DNA of 64,000 nucleotides from Gammaproteobacteria bacterium (GCA_002725995.1 PBRQ01000017.1:62641-126640); one strand, 5' to 3'; positions 19,864 through 30,637 are shown, counted from the first letter of the stretch. A program made the numbers and translations. The notes: generated from the letters alone by a model not told the origin.

Positions 19864-20715
19864 TCAGCTAAACCCCATCTGCTCACCAAGATTGCCAGGC
19901 TGCCGGCCATCAACATCCGTGAAACCATATTCGCGCGCCAGATCCACTATCGGGATTACCCGTCCGGTCTGTTCATGCAATTTTGGATCTGCTGCCAGCG
20001 AGACGACTCCTCGCCCAGTGAAACGCGGAGACTCGCCCTTTTCGATATCGAAAGGTACCGTGCCATCCTTGTGTGCCTGGAGCATGTGCTCAGTGCGAAC
20101 AATCCCGGGCCACAGTGAGACCGCAGTTATGTCAAACTCGCGCAACTCTTCCGCCATGTCTTTCGCCATTCTATCCACCGCCGCCTTACCCACACCATAA
20201 GCAACATTGAAGATATAGGAAGCACCTGCGAACGATGAGATGTTCACTATCAGACCCGTGCGGCGCTCGACCATCTTTGAGGCTGCCGCACAGCTCGCCA
20301 CATAATGGCCTCGACAGCCTACACGATGAAGCTGATCCCAGATGCCAACAGGCATCTCCCAGAACTTGGTCGAAAAAATCGGCTCATCCGGTACAGTGAA
20401 AGCATTGTTTACAAGTATATCAATTCCGCTCTGCTCATCTTCAACCCGTTTTATCAGGGCGGCAATCTGATCGTCATCGGAATGATCGCACTGCACTGCA
20501 ATCCCCTGCCCACCAAGACCCGTTAGCTCTTCAGCGGTCGCACCGATGGTACCAGGAAGTGCGGCAGCACCTTCTGTCACAGTACGACCGGTAACATAAA
20601 CAGTGGCTCCAGCTGCTCCCAGTTCCAGCGCAATGCCTTTGCCGATACCTCGACTCGCCCCGGTCACGACTGCAACTTTGCCCTTCAAACTATCATCACT
20701 ATTCCACTCGGTCAT
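19864..20715 (-). CDS. SDR family oxidoreductase
   Basis: VTGASRGIGKGIALELG, NNAF, YGVGKAAVD. Confidence 0.92.
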   Translation of the reverse strand: MTEWNSDDSLKGKVAVVTGASRGIGKGIALELGAAGATVYVTGRTVTEGAAALPGTIGATAEELTGLGGQGIAVQCDHSDDDQIAALIKRVEDEQSGIDILVNNAFTVPDEPIFSTKFWEMPVGIWDQLHRVGCRGHYVASCAAASKMVERRTGLIVNISSFAGASYIFNVAYGVGKAAVDRMAKDMAEELREFDITAVSLWPGIVRTEHMLQAHKDGTVPFDIEKGESPRFTGRGVVSLAADPKLHEQTGRVIPIVDLAREYGFTDVDGRQPGNLGEQMGFS

Positions 20716-20805
20716 AATTCTACTCCTGAAGATAAGACAGACTAGTATGTATTTTTACAAGCATGGCTAGTTCTTACTTCACCGCCAGTGATTCCCCCAC
20801 CGAAA

Positions 20806-23544
20806 TCACTCGTCCTCATGTATCAGCACTCTCCCGTTGCTGCCATCGACCGTAATCATCTGGCCATCAGGTATGAGATCACAGGCCTGGCTCAGGTTTG
20901 CAACGCAGGGCAGGCCATACTCTCGGGATATCATGATAGCGTGTGAAGTTACACCACCCGTTTCGACGACGACGCCACTAATAATGGAGTACACGGTCGT
21001 CCAGGCAGGGTCGGTCGCAACGGTAATCAAGATATCACCCTTCTCAACCTTGCTCACTTCATCCAGGCTTCTGCATACTCGCGCACGACCCGTGACCACC
21101 CCGCTGCTCGCTGCGATGCCGCGCAGACCCTGGCCATCATCCGCCTGACCATCATCGAACGCTTCCCAGCCTCGAATGTACTTTGGCGGTGTTCTGTGGG
21201 TATATCTTTCATACACTCGCCGGCGTGCTCTTACTCTGATTTCAATTTCCTTCACACTCATCTTGCCGCCATCGGCCGCGAACACCTCGTGAATGCTGAG
21301 GAAAAAGATATCTTCCTCATCTGTTATCAGGCCACGCTGAATAAACTTGGCGGCAACCGCCATCAACATTGCCCTCGGACGCAAAGCGTTCTTGTCATTG
21401 TGAAAACGTTCCCAGTCCCTGTAGTAGCAGTAGTCCTGAGTCAGTTCAAGGTACCACTTAAAAAAGGCAGCCTTCAAAGAACCGAATGATTGTTTGCGAA
21501 TCTTTCGCAAGCATTCCCCTTTGGTTTTGAGCATACGCTCATGGAGACGCTGCTCGATTACTGCCGGGCTATCTTCTTCACCCAGCGGCAACAGCGCCTT
21601 GATCGCAGGGAAGATCCTGGCCGGTTTCTGGCTCCAGCGGAAGTGGATCGGGTCCCGCTCATCCGCCCCGCGATGGCCATACGCCTTCAGGAATACATCC
21701 AGATCCGCTTTGAATTGCCGCCCGTCTTCGGAATCCACAAGCGAAGCCAATATTTCCTCGGGGTCATCTATCTCTATTAGCTCCAACAAAACAGGCGAAT
21801 CTTTTATTTTTCGGGAGAGCTCCCATACGGCAATGTTCTGTTCGCCCGTTGGAGTCTGCAGGCCAGCAATCAGATGACTGTATATCTGGGCATTTTCATC
21901 ATCGCACCATAGCTCACACAACTTTGCCAAACCCTGAGGTACGACATAGAGGTAGACATTGAAAGCCAGAGCAGTGTTGTCCTCATGTATGCTCCCTTCG
22001 TTCGCCCGCGCTGCGGTGGTGAAGATCTCTTTTACACTCGCTGATTCCATATCGAAGTCGGCCCATACTGCATCAGCGCGACGAACACAGTTCTCCATCT
22101 CTTCATAATAATGGTGTGTACTCCCAAGCAGCGAATACTTCGGATGAGTTAGTTCAAGCCTCAATAGTATGCGAAAGAAGCGAAACCAGTCGAAGGGCAT
22201 GTTTCTGATCTCTTCCCACTCGTCCTCCGGGAATGGGCTGAGGGCAACGTCATCCCGCGCAAAAGGCGGGATAAAGATACGCATCCACTCGATTTCAAAA
22301 AAAGTATTGTAGTAGGCGCGCGCGCCATACCAGCGAGTGGTTGGCATATCCAGGTAGTGCTCGGATGTGTAACCAGCAAATTCCGTTATGCCCGTCTGCT
22401 CTAGCGCGATGATCTTCAAGCGAGCCAAAAGCGGTCCCACGCCACTGTAAAAATAGGGAGTCGAAGGACCCGTGAACCACTCATCTGACAGGCCGCGTGA
22501 CCAGACCCAGCGCTCATCAGTTAGCTCCGCCATCGCTTCGGGTGTTTGCCAGGCTTCAAGGCCTTCACGAAAATCAATATCTGCTGCGGTAACTTCACGA
22601 GACTGCAAAACAGCGAATCGTCCATCAGAATAGCCCCACTCTATGTCCTGCGGAAAGCCATAGTGCTCCTCTATTCGCAACCCGATCTCGGCCAGTTCCT
22701 TTATCTTCGCGTCTGGTAACGTTTCGATTGAGCGCAGTTCCTCTGGAACCTCAACATCCTTGCTTCCCTGCTCCTTCTCCTGCCGGACGGTCATGACCAG
22801 CTTTTCATTAACTTGCTTGTCTCTTATCGCGAAGGAGTCTTTGTCAATCATGTACTGATCCGGGTTGACCTTTCCGGCAACAATGGCCTCACCCAGACCC
22901 CAACTGGTATTCAGAAACATCTCGCCAGTATTCGAAGTGACTGGATTTACGGTAAACATGACTCCTGCCACTTCAGACGGGAACATCTCCTGAACGACCA
23001 CGGCGAGGAACACACCCTCATGCTCGAATCCTTGCTTGTGCCGATAGGAAATAGCGCGGTCGGTCCATAATGATGCCCAGCAGGCTTTGACATGATGTAA
23101 AACCTTGTCCGCTCCAAAGATGTTTAGATAGGTATCCTGTTGCCCGGCGAACGACATACCCGGTAAATCTTCAGCAGTAGCCGAAGAACGCACGGACACC
23201 AATACGTCGTTTCCCAACTCTGACTCAAGTTGTCGGTAGGCACCACGAATGGCGCTGTCGATGTCAGCAGGCGTATCCGCGGCGATGATCATCTCTCTGA
23301 TCTTTGTCGCACGCCGCGTGATTTCCGCCGGGTCATCATAGTCAAGCCCCTCAAGCACACCGAGAATGGGGGTATGGAGCGAGTTCAACTCGATAAGTCG
23401 CTGATAGGCCAGGGTATTGATGCAGAAGGCTCGGGGTACCGGCAACTTGGCTCGTGTCAACTCTCCAAGATTTGCCCCCTTCCCTCCAACAAGCGGGATG
23501 CTCCCGGAATCAATCTCCTCCAAACTGCTGGTGTATTCACTCAT
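20806..23544 (-). CDS. PEP/pyruvate-binding phosphotransferase (PEP synthase / rifampin phosphotransferase-like)
   Basis: LVGGKGANLGELTRAKLPVPRAFCI N-terminal domain; GGVTSHAIMISREYGLPCVANL swivelling His domain. Confidence 0.85.
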   Translation of the reverse strand: MSEYTSSLEEIDSGSIPLVGGKGANLGELTRAKLPVPRAFCINTLAYQRLIELNSLHTPILGVLEGLDYDDPAEITRRATKIREMIIAADTPADIDSAIRGAYRQLESELGNDVLVSVRSSATAEDLPGMSFAGQQDTYLNIFGADKVLHHVKACWASLWTDRAISYRHKQGFEHEGVFLAVVVQEMFPSEVAGVMFTVNPVTSNTGEMFLNTSWGLGEAIVAGKVNPDQYMIDKDSFAIRDKQVNEKLVMTVRQEKEQGSKDVEVPEELRSIETLPDAKIKELAEIGLRIEEHYGFPQDIEWGYSDGRFAVLQSREVTAADIDFREGLEAWQTPEAMAELTDERWVWSRGLSDEWFTGPSTPYFYSGVGPLLARLKIIALEQTGITEFAGYTSEHYLDMPTTRWYGARAYYNTFFEIEWMRIFIPPFARDDVALSPFPEDEWEEIRNMPFDWFRFFRILLRLELTHPKYSLLGSTHHYYEEMENCVRRADAVWADFDMESASVKEIFTTAARANEGSIHEDNTALAFNVYLYVVPQGLAKLCELWCDDENAQIYSHLIAGLQTPTGEQNIAVWELSRKIKDSPVLLELIEIDDPEEILASLVDSEDGRQFKADLDVFLKAYGHRGADERDPIHFRWSQKPARIFPAIKALLPLGEEDSPAVIEQRLHERMLKTKGECLRKIRKQSFGSLKAAFFKWYLELTQDYCYYRDWERFHNDKNALRPRAMLMAVAAKFIQRGLITDEEDIFFLSIHEVFAADGGKMSVKEIEIRVRARRRVYERYTHRTPPKYIRGWEAFDDGQADDGQGLRGIAASSGVVTGRARVCRSLDEVSKVEKGDILITVATDPAWTTVYSIISGVVVETGGVTSHAIMISREYGLPCVANLSQACDLIPDGQMITVDGSNGRVLIHEDE

Positions 23545-23725
23545 AAGCTTTCACTCCGCCTGACCAAGATCAAAAGCGAAATATTTCGCCCTTTCTGGAT
23601 AGGGACGCCCGCCATGGTGGCAACCATATCGTTCAATCTTTTCATGACATCTTTCTCTTTGCGTTAAAAAATATGCCACCGCTGTGGAGTAACTGGAGAA
23701 TGGGAGGCCCAGAAACTCAGCAAAA

Positions 23726-24469
23726 TTAGTACTCAACTGCAGAATGCTCAAATACAAACCCGCCGGGTTTCATCAGCAGCCTGTGTCTCGGTCCCTCAAT
23801 CCCGGCATCCCACACCCCGTAGCCAGCGTCTTCCTTCCACATGGCAATCCTAATGCCCTCTTGTTCAACCACTCGGGTTTCGTAGACTCGCGGCTCTTCT
23901 GAATTGAAGTGTTCAAGAATACGATCGATCGACTCATAGCGAGCCAGGTGGTATAGGCTGACCCAGGTGGGAGGGGCAAGATCAATGTCACCAACCGCAT
24001 GTTTCTCGAGAGCTGCCGCCGGATTTATCCATTCAAAATCCCGAATCTCGCCGCCATCAACACTGATAGGTCCGTCAACCAATACCGGTGCAGCAAAAAA
24101 CCAGGTAGCAAAGCGCTTTGCCTGTCCAGCGGGGGGTGGTGACCAGTGGGCAAACCAGACAAAGTCATTCTGGTCAATATCAATATCAGCCTCTTCCTTG
24201 GCTTCGCGCACTGCAGCATTCGCGGCGGCCTTGTTTGTATCGCCATTCTCAGGGAAGTCTGCCTGATCTATTTTGCCACCCGGGAATACCCACATGCCGC
24301 CAAAGGCCATTTTTGAATTCTTGTGCAACATCAACACATCGGCCCCATTCGAACCTTCTTTCAAAAGAAGCACTGTGGCTGCAGGAATGGCGGGTACGGT
24401 TTCTGACGCATCAGGACCTTTCAGATCCCCATAGATATCATTGCGATGACGGTTACTTGTGCTGCTCAA
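23726..24469 (-). CDS. NUDIX hydrolase
   Basis: GGKIDQADFPENGDTNKAAANAAVREAKEEADI (Nudix box with insertion). Confidence 0.88.
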   Translation of the reverse strand: MSSTSNRHRNDIYGDLKGPDASETVPAIPAATVLLLKEGSNGADVLMLHKNSKMAFGGMWVFPGGKIDQADFPENGDTNKAAANAAVREAKEEADIDIDQNDFVWFAHWSPPPAGQAKRFATWFFAAPVLVDGPISVDGGEIRDFEWINPAAALEKHAVGDIDLAPPTWVSLYHLARYESIDRILEHFNSEEPRVYETRVVEQEGIRIAMWKEDAGYGVWDAGIEGPRHRLLMKPGGFVFEHSAVEY

Positions 24470-24724
24470 TGGTCTGGTTCCTGTTTTCTTGATTCACTAT
24501 GGACATGACAGCAACCATACCACTATTTAGTACCGACAGAGTTGTGCGATATGTTGGCACGAATTGGTAAGGCAACCTTGATGGTGTTGGTTGGTACAAA
24601 GTATCGCTTTGTGTAGTAACCTGTCTGATCAGATTATTGCTGGCAACCAACTAAAGGTGCGGACCTTCGAGATTGTATTCCAGCAGTATGGATTTACTCT
24701 GACCGCAATAATGGTGGCGTTTGC

Positions 24725-26272
24725 ATGAGACGATGTTCTGAGATTGACGCTGTGGAAGCACAAGGATTCGACCCACAAAAACCAGCCTGGGTCATGGCTT
24801 CATCCGGGGAGACGGTCACCTGGGGTGACCTGGAACGTGGGTCCAACCAGTTGGCACACCTGTTCCGTAACCACGGGCTGCAACGAGGGGATCATATTGC
24901 GATCTGCCTGGAGAACCACCGGCTGTTTCTCACCATCTGCTGGGCTGCGTTCCGATCAGGGCTGTATTTCACTGCAATCAGCTATCGCCTGCAACCCGCT
25001 GAAGTCGAGTACATAGTCAACGACTGCAGGGCGAAACTGCTTGTGACCTCGGCTCTCCTGACCGACACTTTCCTGGGATTCGCTGACAAGCTAGAAAATG
25101 ACCCCATCTGCTATATGCTGGACGGTGTTTGCAAGGGTGCGACCTCCCTGGAGAAAGCCATCAAGGGACTACCCGAAACACCGATCATTGATCAGAGCTA
25201 TGGTCAGAGCATGCTCTACTCATCCGGTACAACGGGCCGGCCAAAAGGTGTAAAGAAGCCGATGATCGAGCTACAGTGGGGAGAGGAGAGCCCTCTTCTG
25301 AAGGCAGCGGAATCCAGATACGAATACAACCGAAATACCATCTACCTTTCCCCCGCACCTCTCTATCATGCTGCTCCGCTTGGCTTCAACATGATGGTCC
25401 TTAGGGCGGGTGGAACCTGCATCATCATGGAGCATTTTGACTCCGAAGAGGCCCTCTCGCTCATCCAGCAATATAGAGCGACCCATAGTCAGTGGGTACC
25501 CACCATGTTCGTCCGTATGCTCAAGCTACCGGAAGAAGTCAGATCCCGATATGACCTCTCCTCGTTGGCCTACGCAGTCCATGCCGCCGCCCCCTGTCCA
25601 GTCGCAGTTAAGGAACAAATGATCGACTGGTGGGGTCCGGTGCTTTATGAGTACTACGCAGGCACAGAGGGCAATGGTTCAACCTTCATAACATCACAAG
25701 AGTGGTTACAGCATAGGGGATCCGTTGGGAAAGCAACCGACGGCTGTCGCGTACACATAGTGGATGACGCAGGGTCAGAATTACCAACAGGTGAAATGGG
25801 TGGCGTCTACTTTGAGGGAGGAGGAAAGTTCGAATACTTGAACGATATAAACAAAACGGCTTCTGTTTACACCAGCAAGGGGTGGTCCACCTTGGGTGAC
25901 GTCGGTTATATTGACGAAGAGGGCTACCTCTACCTCACCGACCGGAAGTCTTTTATGATCATATCCGGTGGTGTCAATATCTATCCACAGGAAGCAGAAA
26001 ATGCCCTCATTACTCACCCCAAGGTAACTGATGTAGCCGTATTCGGTGTTCCCAACGAAGAGTTTGGGGAGGAGGTGAAGGCCGTCGTTCAACCCTCCAA
26101 CATGTCTGAAGCCAGCCCCGCACTCGAAGCTGAATTAATAGCTTATGTAAGAGACCAGATTTCACACATCAAGAGTCCACGTTCAATCGATTTCATGGAA
26201 GAACTACCACGACATCCGACCGGCAAGCTATACAAGCGCTTGTTAAAGGACAAATACTGGGGGCAGGTCTGA
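24725..26272 (+). CDS. AMP-dependent acyl-CoA synthetase/ligase
   Basis: YSSGTTGRPKGVKKP, GDVGYIDEEGYLYLTDR, ISGGVNIYPQE, PTGKLYKRLLKDKYW. Confidence 0.93.
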   Translation: MRRCSEIDAVEAQGFDPQKPAWVMASSGETVTWGDLERGSNQLAHLFRNHGLQRGDHIAICLENHRLFLTICWAAFRSGLYFTAISYRLQPAEVEYIVNDCRAKLLVTSALLTDTFLGFADKLENDPICYMLDGVCKGATSLEKAIKGLPETPIIDQSYGQSMLYSSGTTGRPKGVKKPMIELQWGEESPLLKAAESRYEYNRNTIYLSPAPLYHAAPLGFNMMVLRAGGTCIIMEHFDSEEALSLIQQYRATHSQWVPTMFVRMLKLPEEVRSRYDLSSLAYAVHAAAPCPVAVKEQMIDWWGPVLYEYYAGTEGNGSTFITSQEWLQHRGSVGKATDGCRVHIVDDAGSELPTGEMGGVYFEGGGKFEYLNDINKTASVYTSKGWSTLGDVGYIDEEGYLYLTDRKSFMIISGGVNIYPQEAENALITHPKVTDVAVFGVPNEEFGEEVKAVVQPSNMSEASPALEAELIAYVRDQISHIKSPRSIDFMEELPRHPTGKLYKRLLKDKYWGQV

Positions 26273-26305
26273 CCGCCTCTTGTTCTTCAGGAAGGTTCGA
26301 ACCTG

Positions 26306-26457
26306 ATGGAAACGGTCTATGTAGGGCAATTGGGCAAGCTTGAACTGGCGGCAGTCAGTTTCACATTCCCCATAGCGATGATTCTGCAGGGGGCTCAGCG
26401 TTGGCGCCGCATCAGTTGTTGCCCGGAGTATTGGCCTCGAGGACAAAACTCATCAGC
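26306..26457 (+). pseudogene. MATE-family transporter fragment with frameshift
   Basis: METVYVGQLGKLELAAVSFTFPIAMILQG then, in another frame after a G-run, GLSVGAASVVARSIGLEDKTHQ. Confidence 0.5.
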
Positions 26458-27586
26458 CATCAACAAAAGCATTCAGACGCTCGTTAGCTTCAAGAAATTC
26501 TTCCATAAAATCATAGACTACCTGACGGGTCGACAGTGACTGGCTCATCATCCCGACTCCCTGGCCAACCCAGTAGGTCGCAAGCTGCTTTGCCCCCTTG
26601 TGGCCCGAATCGGCTAGTTTCTCGATATGACGAAGTGCCGGCTCACTAACGAGAGATTGAAGGGGCATCGGCAACGGTTCTGGTGCCTCTTCTCCTTCCC
26701 AGGCATCCGTCCATGGTGACCTAATCTGCCGCGAGTATTTCCCTGTTCGGCTCCTAGACCGGACAGTTTGATTCGATGCCGCTGATAGCAGTTTTTCCTT
26801 AATGGCTGGCGACGTATTGGCCTCAGTAGTCGTTAACCAAACGGATCCGGTCCATACCCCGTCAGCCCCCATAGCCATCGATGCCGCCATTTGTTTTCCA
26901 GTGACAATACCGCCTGCCGCCAGAACCGTGACATTTTCATATCCCTTCACCGCTTCGCTGACTTCCGGCACAAGAACCATGGTGGAGACCTCTCCGCAGT
27001 GTCCTCCCGCTTCGGTTCCAGCAACCACGAGGATGTCCACGCCTGCTTCTGCCTGTTTTATCGCATGGTGTTTAGCACCAACCAGGGCGGCAACCGGCAC
27101 ATTGTGCTGCTTGCCGAGCTCGAGCATATACTTTGGCGGCACCCCAAGTGCATTAGCGATAAGCCTTATGGGGTGGGAAAATGCTATATCCATAATGTCA
27201 GCCGCGCGGCCTTCACCAAGAAATCCTCCACCACCAGCCAAATTAAGGCCTTCCATGGTGCGAGTGTCGACATCGTGCTGCGCAAGGATGCCGGCTGCAA
27301 ACTGTTTGTGTTCCTCCGGGACCATGGCGCGCACCTCTTCCACGCTCGCTGATTCATCCTTGTTAGCCATGGAGGTTGGGACAATCAAGTCAACACCATA
27401 GGGCTTTCCTTCGATATGTTCATCAAGCCAGGCAAGCTCAATTTCTAATTGCTCGGGACCAAACCCTGCTACACCTAGTACTCCCATGCCTCCCGCTTTT
27501 GAAACCTCACAAACCACATCACGGCAGTGGGTAAAAGCAACTAGCGGAAACTCAATTCCCAATTGGTCACAAATTGGTGATTTCAT
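26453..27586 (-). CDS. Nitronate monooxygenase family protein
   Basis: ICDQLGIEFPLV, GVDILVVAGTEAGGHCGEV, VLAAGGIVTGKQMAASMAMGADGVWTGS. Confidence 0.9.
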   Translation of the reverse strand: MKSPICDQLGIEFPLVAFTHCRDVVCEVSKAGGMGVLGVAGFGPEQLEIELAWLDEHIEGKPYGVDLIVPTSMANKDESASVEEVRAMVPEEHKQFAAGILAQHDVDTRTMEGLNLAGGGGFLGEGRAADIMDIAFSHPIRLIANALGVPPKYMLELGKQHNVPVAALVGAKHHAIKQAEAGVDILVVAGTEAGGHCGEVSTMVLVPEVSEAVKGYENVTVLAAGGIVTGKQMAASMAMGADGVWTGSVWLTTTEANTSPAIKEKLLSAASNQTVRSRSRTGKYSRQIRSPWTDAWEGEEAPEPLPMPLQSLVSEPALRHIEKLADSGHKGAKQLATYWVGQGVGMMSQSLSTRQVVYDFMEEFLEANERLNAFVDG

Positions 27587-27723
27587 TTTCTATCCTCAAT
27601 ATTTGAGCGTTTATAGTCTCATTATCCGAACCGGGATTCGAGACCATTTATCATGCCCCGTCCCGCGTTTTCTAGCAGCCAGCAAAAGCGATTGGGGGCA
27701 GGCCCAGAGATATATCTGCAGCA

Positions 27724-28677
27724 CTATCTAAGCTCCAGCTTAACCAGTCCCTTGTCAATATTTCCGCCCGTAAAAATAATGCCGGCCTTTTGGGCCTAAT
27801 TGACTTCCTTTTCCTTCAATAAGGCTGCTAGTCCTACCGCACCAGCGCCTTCAACCAGGTTGTGAGTATCAGTGAAACAGTGAACAATGGCATCCAGTAT
27901 TTCCTGCTCACTAACGTCGATTATTCGCTCCACCTGGCCCCGCATTAGGTCGAGGGCTTTTTGGTTGGGATTTCTGACCGCAAAACCATCGGCAATCGTG
28001 TCAGCAGTGCTGGTGCTGATGCACTTGCCGGCTGCCAGGGACAACTGGTAGCAATTCGCCTTTTCCGATACGGCCCCAATGACCTCTGTATCCAAACCCA
28101 GTGCATTCCTTGCACATATCACACCCGATATACCGGACCCCAGACCAATAGGCACATAGATGCGATCAAGGTTGGAAACAGCACGAAATAGCTCAAGTGC
28201 GTAAGTACTCACACCCCCTACCAGATCCATGTGGTATGAAGGCAGCAGATGCAGCCCCTTTTCCTGCGCCAGATCCCTTGCACAATCCACCGACTCATCA
28301 AAGTCTCTACCGCTGATTACCAGCTCCGCTCCAAGTGCGACCATGGAAGTATTCTTTTCAGGATTGTTCCCTTCAGGAACTACAATCACAGGATGAAGAT
28401 TATTTCGAGAAGCCGCAAATGCAACACTCTAACCATGATTGCCCCGCGTCGCGGAACAGACGCCTTCTATACTGGCTTCACGCTACTTCAGATTACCCAG
28501 ATAAATTAATCCACCGCGTACTTTGAACGCTCCGGTCGGATTGTGGTTTTCGTGTTTTACCCAAACCTCGCAGTTGCAGCGCTGATTCAACAGCGGCCAG
28601 GATATTTGAGACGTCGGCTGGATCACCTCGTATACCCTCAGGGCTGCTTTTTCAATTTCCTGAAGTGTGGGGAACAC
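27724..28677 (-). pseudogene. Threonine/serine dehydratase (PLP) interrupted by three in-frame TAG codons
   Basis: ORFs 28483..28677 and 27796..28389 are in the same frame, bridged by 31 codons; internal TAGs at 28483-28485, 28429-28431 and 27796-27798; continues to AQKAGIIFTGGNIDKGLVKLELR and terminal TAG at 27724-27726; PLP-Lys motif NPTGAFKVRGG. Confidence 0.8.
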
Positions 28678-28761
28678 ATCGGCTCCAAAATTGCCTGATT
28701 ACAAGGAAACCTTTTTGTGCTCTAGTAGCTCTAAGTTGTGTTTGTGATGAGGGGTAATTCA

Positions 28762-29622
28762 ATGTCCAGGTCTTTGTTTTTTGTACTGCTACTTAGCTGG
28801 CAAGCGATGGTATCAGGTGATGATCTCACTGGTGCAATCGCAGATTTCGACAATCGCGACTACCAAAGCGCGGCCAGTAAATTTGAAAAACTTCGCAGTA
28901 AGAATAGCAAAGATGCCGATATATTGTTTTACCTTGCCAAAAGCCAGTACAAAACGAACAACTATAGGGAGGCAAATGCAACTATCGAATATCTGACAGA
29001 CCTGCACCCAGATTACAAGGAGGCCTACAACCTTGCTGGTATGGTCTACATGGCTTTGCTTGCCGAGGTTAACATTTTCAAAAAAATGGGCATGGCCCGG
29101 TCAGCCATTGATTCGTGGCAGCGAGTTCTTGATCTGGATGCAAATCACGTGATGGGCAACTATGCCTTCTTCAGCTACTACCTAAACGCACCTGGCTTGG
29201 CCGGTGGTGATATCGAAAAGGCGAGGGAGGTGCTTGCAAGGCTCGAGAAGATTAGCCCTCCCTACGCTGAATTGGCCAAAGGCCTTCTCAATTCAAAACT
29301 GGATAATACTGTTGAGGCTGAAAAGCACTATCTTAGAGCGACGCAATTGATCGAAGATCATGCTGGCCCACACCTTGCTATCGCGCAATTCTATTTCAAA
29401 AACGACGAGTTCAAAAAATCTCTGGCTTCATTTGAACGCTACCAGCAGGGAAACAAGGTCTGGCAGGATCCGAGCGATGCGATTGCCTTCTACTTTCTGG
29501 GAAACATTCATGCCAAGCTCGGAAACATAGAGCTTGCCAGGAAGAATTTCACCAGCGCACTGTCTGCCTTCCCCAACAAACAAATTCAGGGGCTAGTCAA
29601 AGATGCGTTGGGCGATCTATGA
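28762..29622 (+). CDS. TPR-repeat protein with signal peptide
   Basis: ORF 28738..29622; MSRSLFFVLLLSWQAMVSG; multiple TPR-like helices. Confidence 0.8.
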   Translation: MSRSLFFVLLLSWQAMVSGDDLTGAIADFDNRDYQSAASKFEKLRSKNSKDADILFYLAKSQYKTNNYREANATIEYLTDLHPDYKEAYNLAGMVYMALLAEVNIFKKMGMARSAIDSWQRVLDLDANHVMGNYAFFSYYLNAPGLAGGDIEKAREVLARLEKISPPYAELAKGLLNSKLDNTVEAEKHYLRATQLIEDHAGPHLAIAQFYFKNDEFKKSLASFERYQQGNKVWQDPSDAIAFYFLGNIHAKLGNIELARKNFTSALSAFPNKQIQGLVKDALGDL

Positions 29623-29656
29623 AATTGATCCACCCCATTTAAGGCCAAAACTCTGA

Positions 29657-30607
29657 TCACTCGATATTAAATGACCAAAAGTTTGGCTCATAAGCCATCT
29701 CCGGTTGAGCCCTGACTTTTTCATCGAGACCGTGAGCATCTGCTCCAACCAGGATCCTCCACCTATTACTGCGAACTCCATCGAGAATTACAGCCGAGGC
29801 CTCGGACGCCGTCATCGGGGCATTGTCTCGAAACCCGATAGCCCGGTCATGCATCGCCTGCTTAATTTGCTCATCACTCATGTTGATGATTGCTTCAGCC
29901 TCTGGAGCACTGCTTTGCATAATACGTTCTCGCAGCGTTCGGACCTCCTGCTCACTCAGCTCAAGGACCGGTGTTTTGCCTAGCACAGCTCCAGAATTCA
30001 GCGCAATGGACGTTCCTATATGCCCTGGCATCACGACTGATACGCCCACATGTGGCGCGTTGTCACGCAGATCAGCGATTAGTGCTTCCGAAAAGCCTTT
30101 CACCGCAAACTTGGCAGCGCTATATGCAGTGTGTGGCGTGTTTGGCAACGTAGCCCAGAATCCGTTGACACTACTGGTATTGACTATATGTCCCTCTTCA
30201 CCGGCAACCAGCATAGGGACAAAAGTACGACAACCGTAATAGACGCCATACCAGCAGACAGCAAACGTCTTTTCCCATTCTTCACGCTCATCAGTAAGGA
30301 AACTTCCGCCACCGCTAATTCCGGCATTATTGAAGAGGAGGTTAACGACGGGGCCGTGGCTGTTTTCCACTTCATCACGAAAATGCTGCATATCTCTTTC
30401 TACAGAAACATCACATTTATGTGTTGTAATCCTGGTACCCGGGGGAGCTTCAGCTTCACATAGTGATTTTGTTTCAGCCATATTCTCAACCAGCATGTCA
30501 CACATTGCTACATGACAGGCTTCCCGGCTAAGCTGTCGACACAGCTCCCTGCCCATGCCAGTGCCACCACCCGTAACGACAGCAATCTTGCCCTTGAAGT
30601 CCTCCAT
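29657..30607 (-). CDS. SDR family oxidoreductase
   Basis: VTGGGTGMGRELCRQLS, NNAGISGGG, YSAAKFAVKG. Confidence 0.92.
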   Translation of the reverse strand: MEDFKGKIAVVTGGGTGMGRELCRQLSREACHVAMCDMLVENMAETKSLCEAEAPPGTRITTHKCDVSVERDMQHFRDEVENSHGPVVNLLFNNAGISGGGSFLTDEREEWEKTFAVCWYGVYYGCRTFVPMLVAGEEGHIVNTSSVNGFWATLPNTPHTAYSAAKFAVKGFSEALIADLRDNAPHVGVSVVMPGHIGTSIALNSGAVLGKTPVLELSEQEVRTLRERIMQSSAPEAEAIINMSDEQIKQAMHDRAIGFRDNAPMTASEASAVILDGVRSNRWRILVGADAHGLDEKVRAQPEMAYEPNFWSFNIE

Positions 30608-30637
30608 TGCCTTGCCTCCTCTTCTTGTTACTTCAAC

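Noticed and set aside
26290-26302. GGTTCGAACC resembling a tRNA T-arm
   Set aside because: No acceptor, D or anticodon arms around it; it is a simple palindrome.
26802-27401. 199-aa + strand ORF opposite the nitronate monooxygenase
   Set aside because: Low-complexity Ser/Thr/Pro/Ala antisense shadow.
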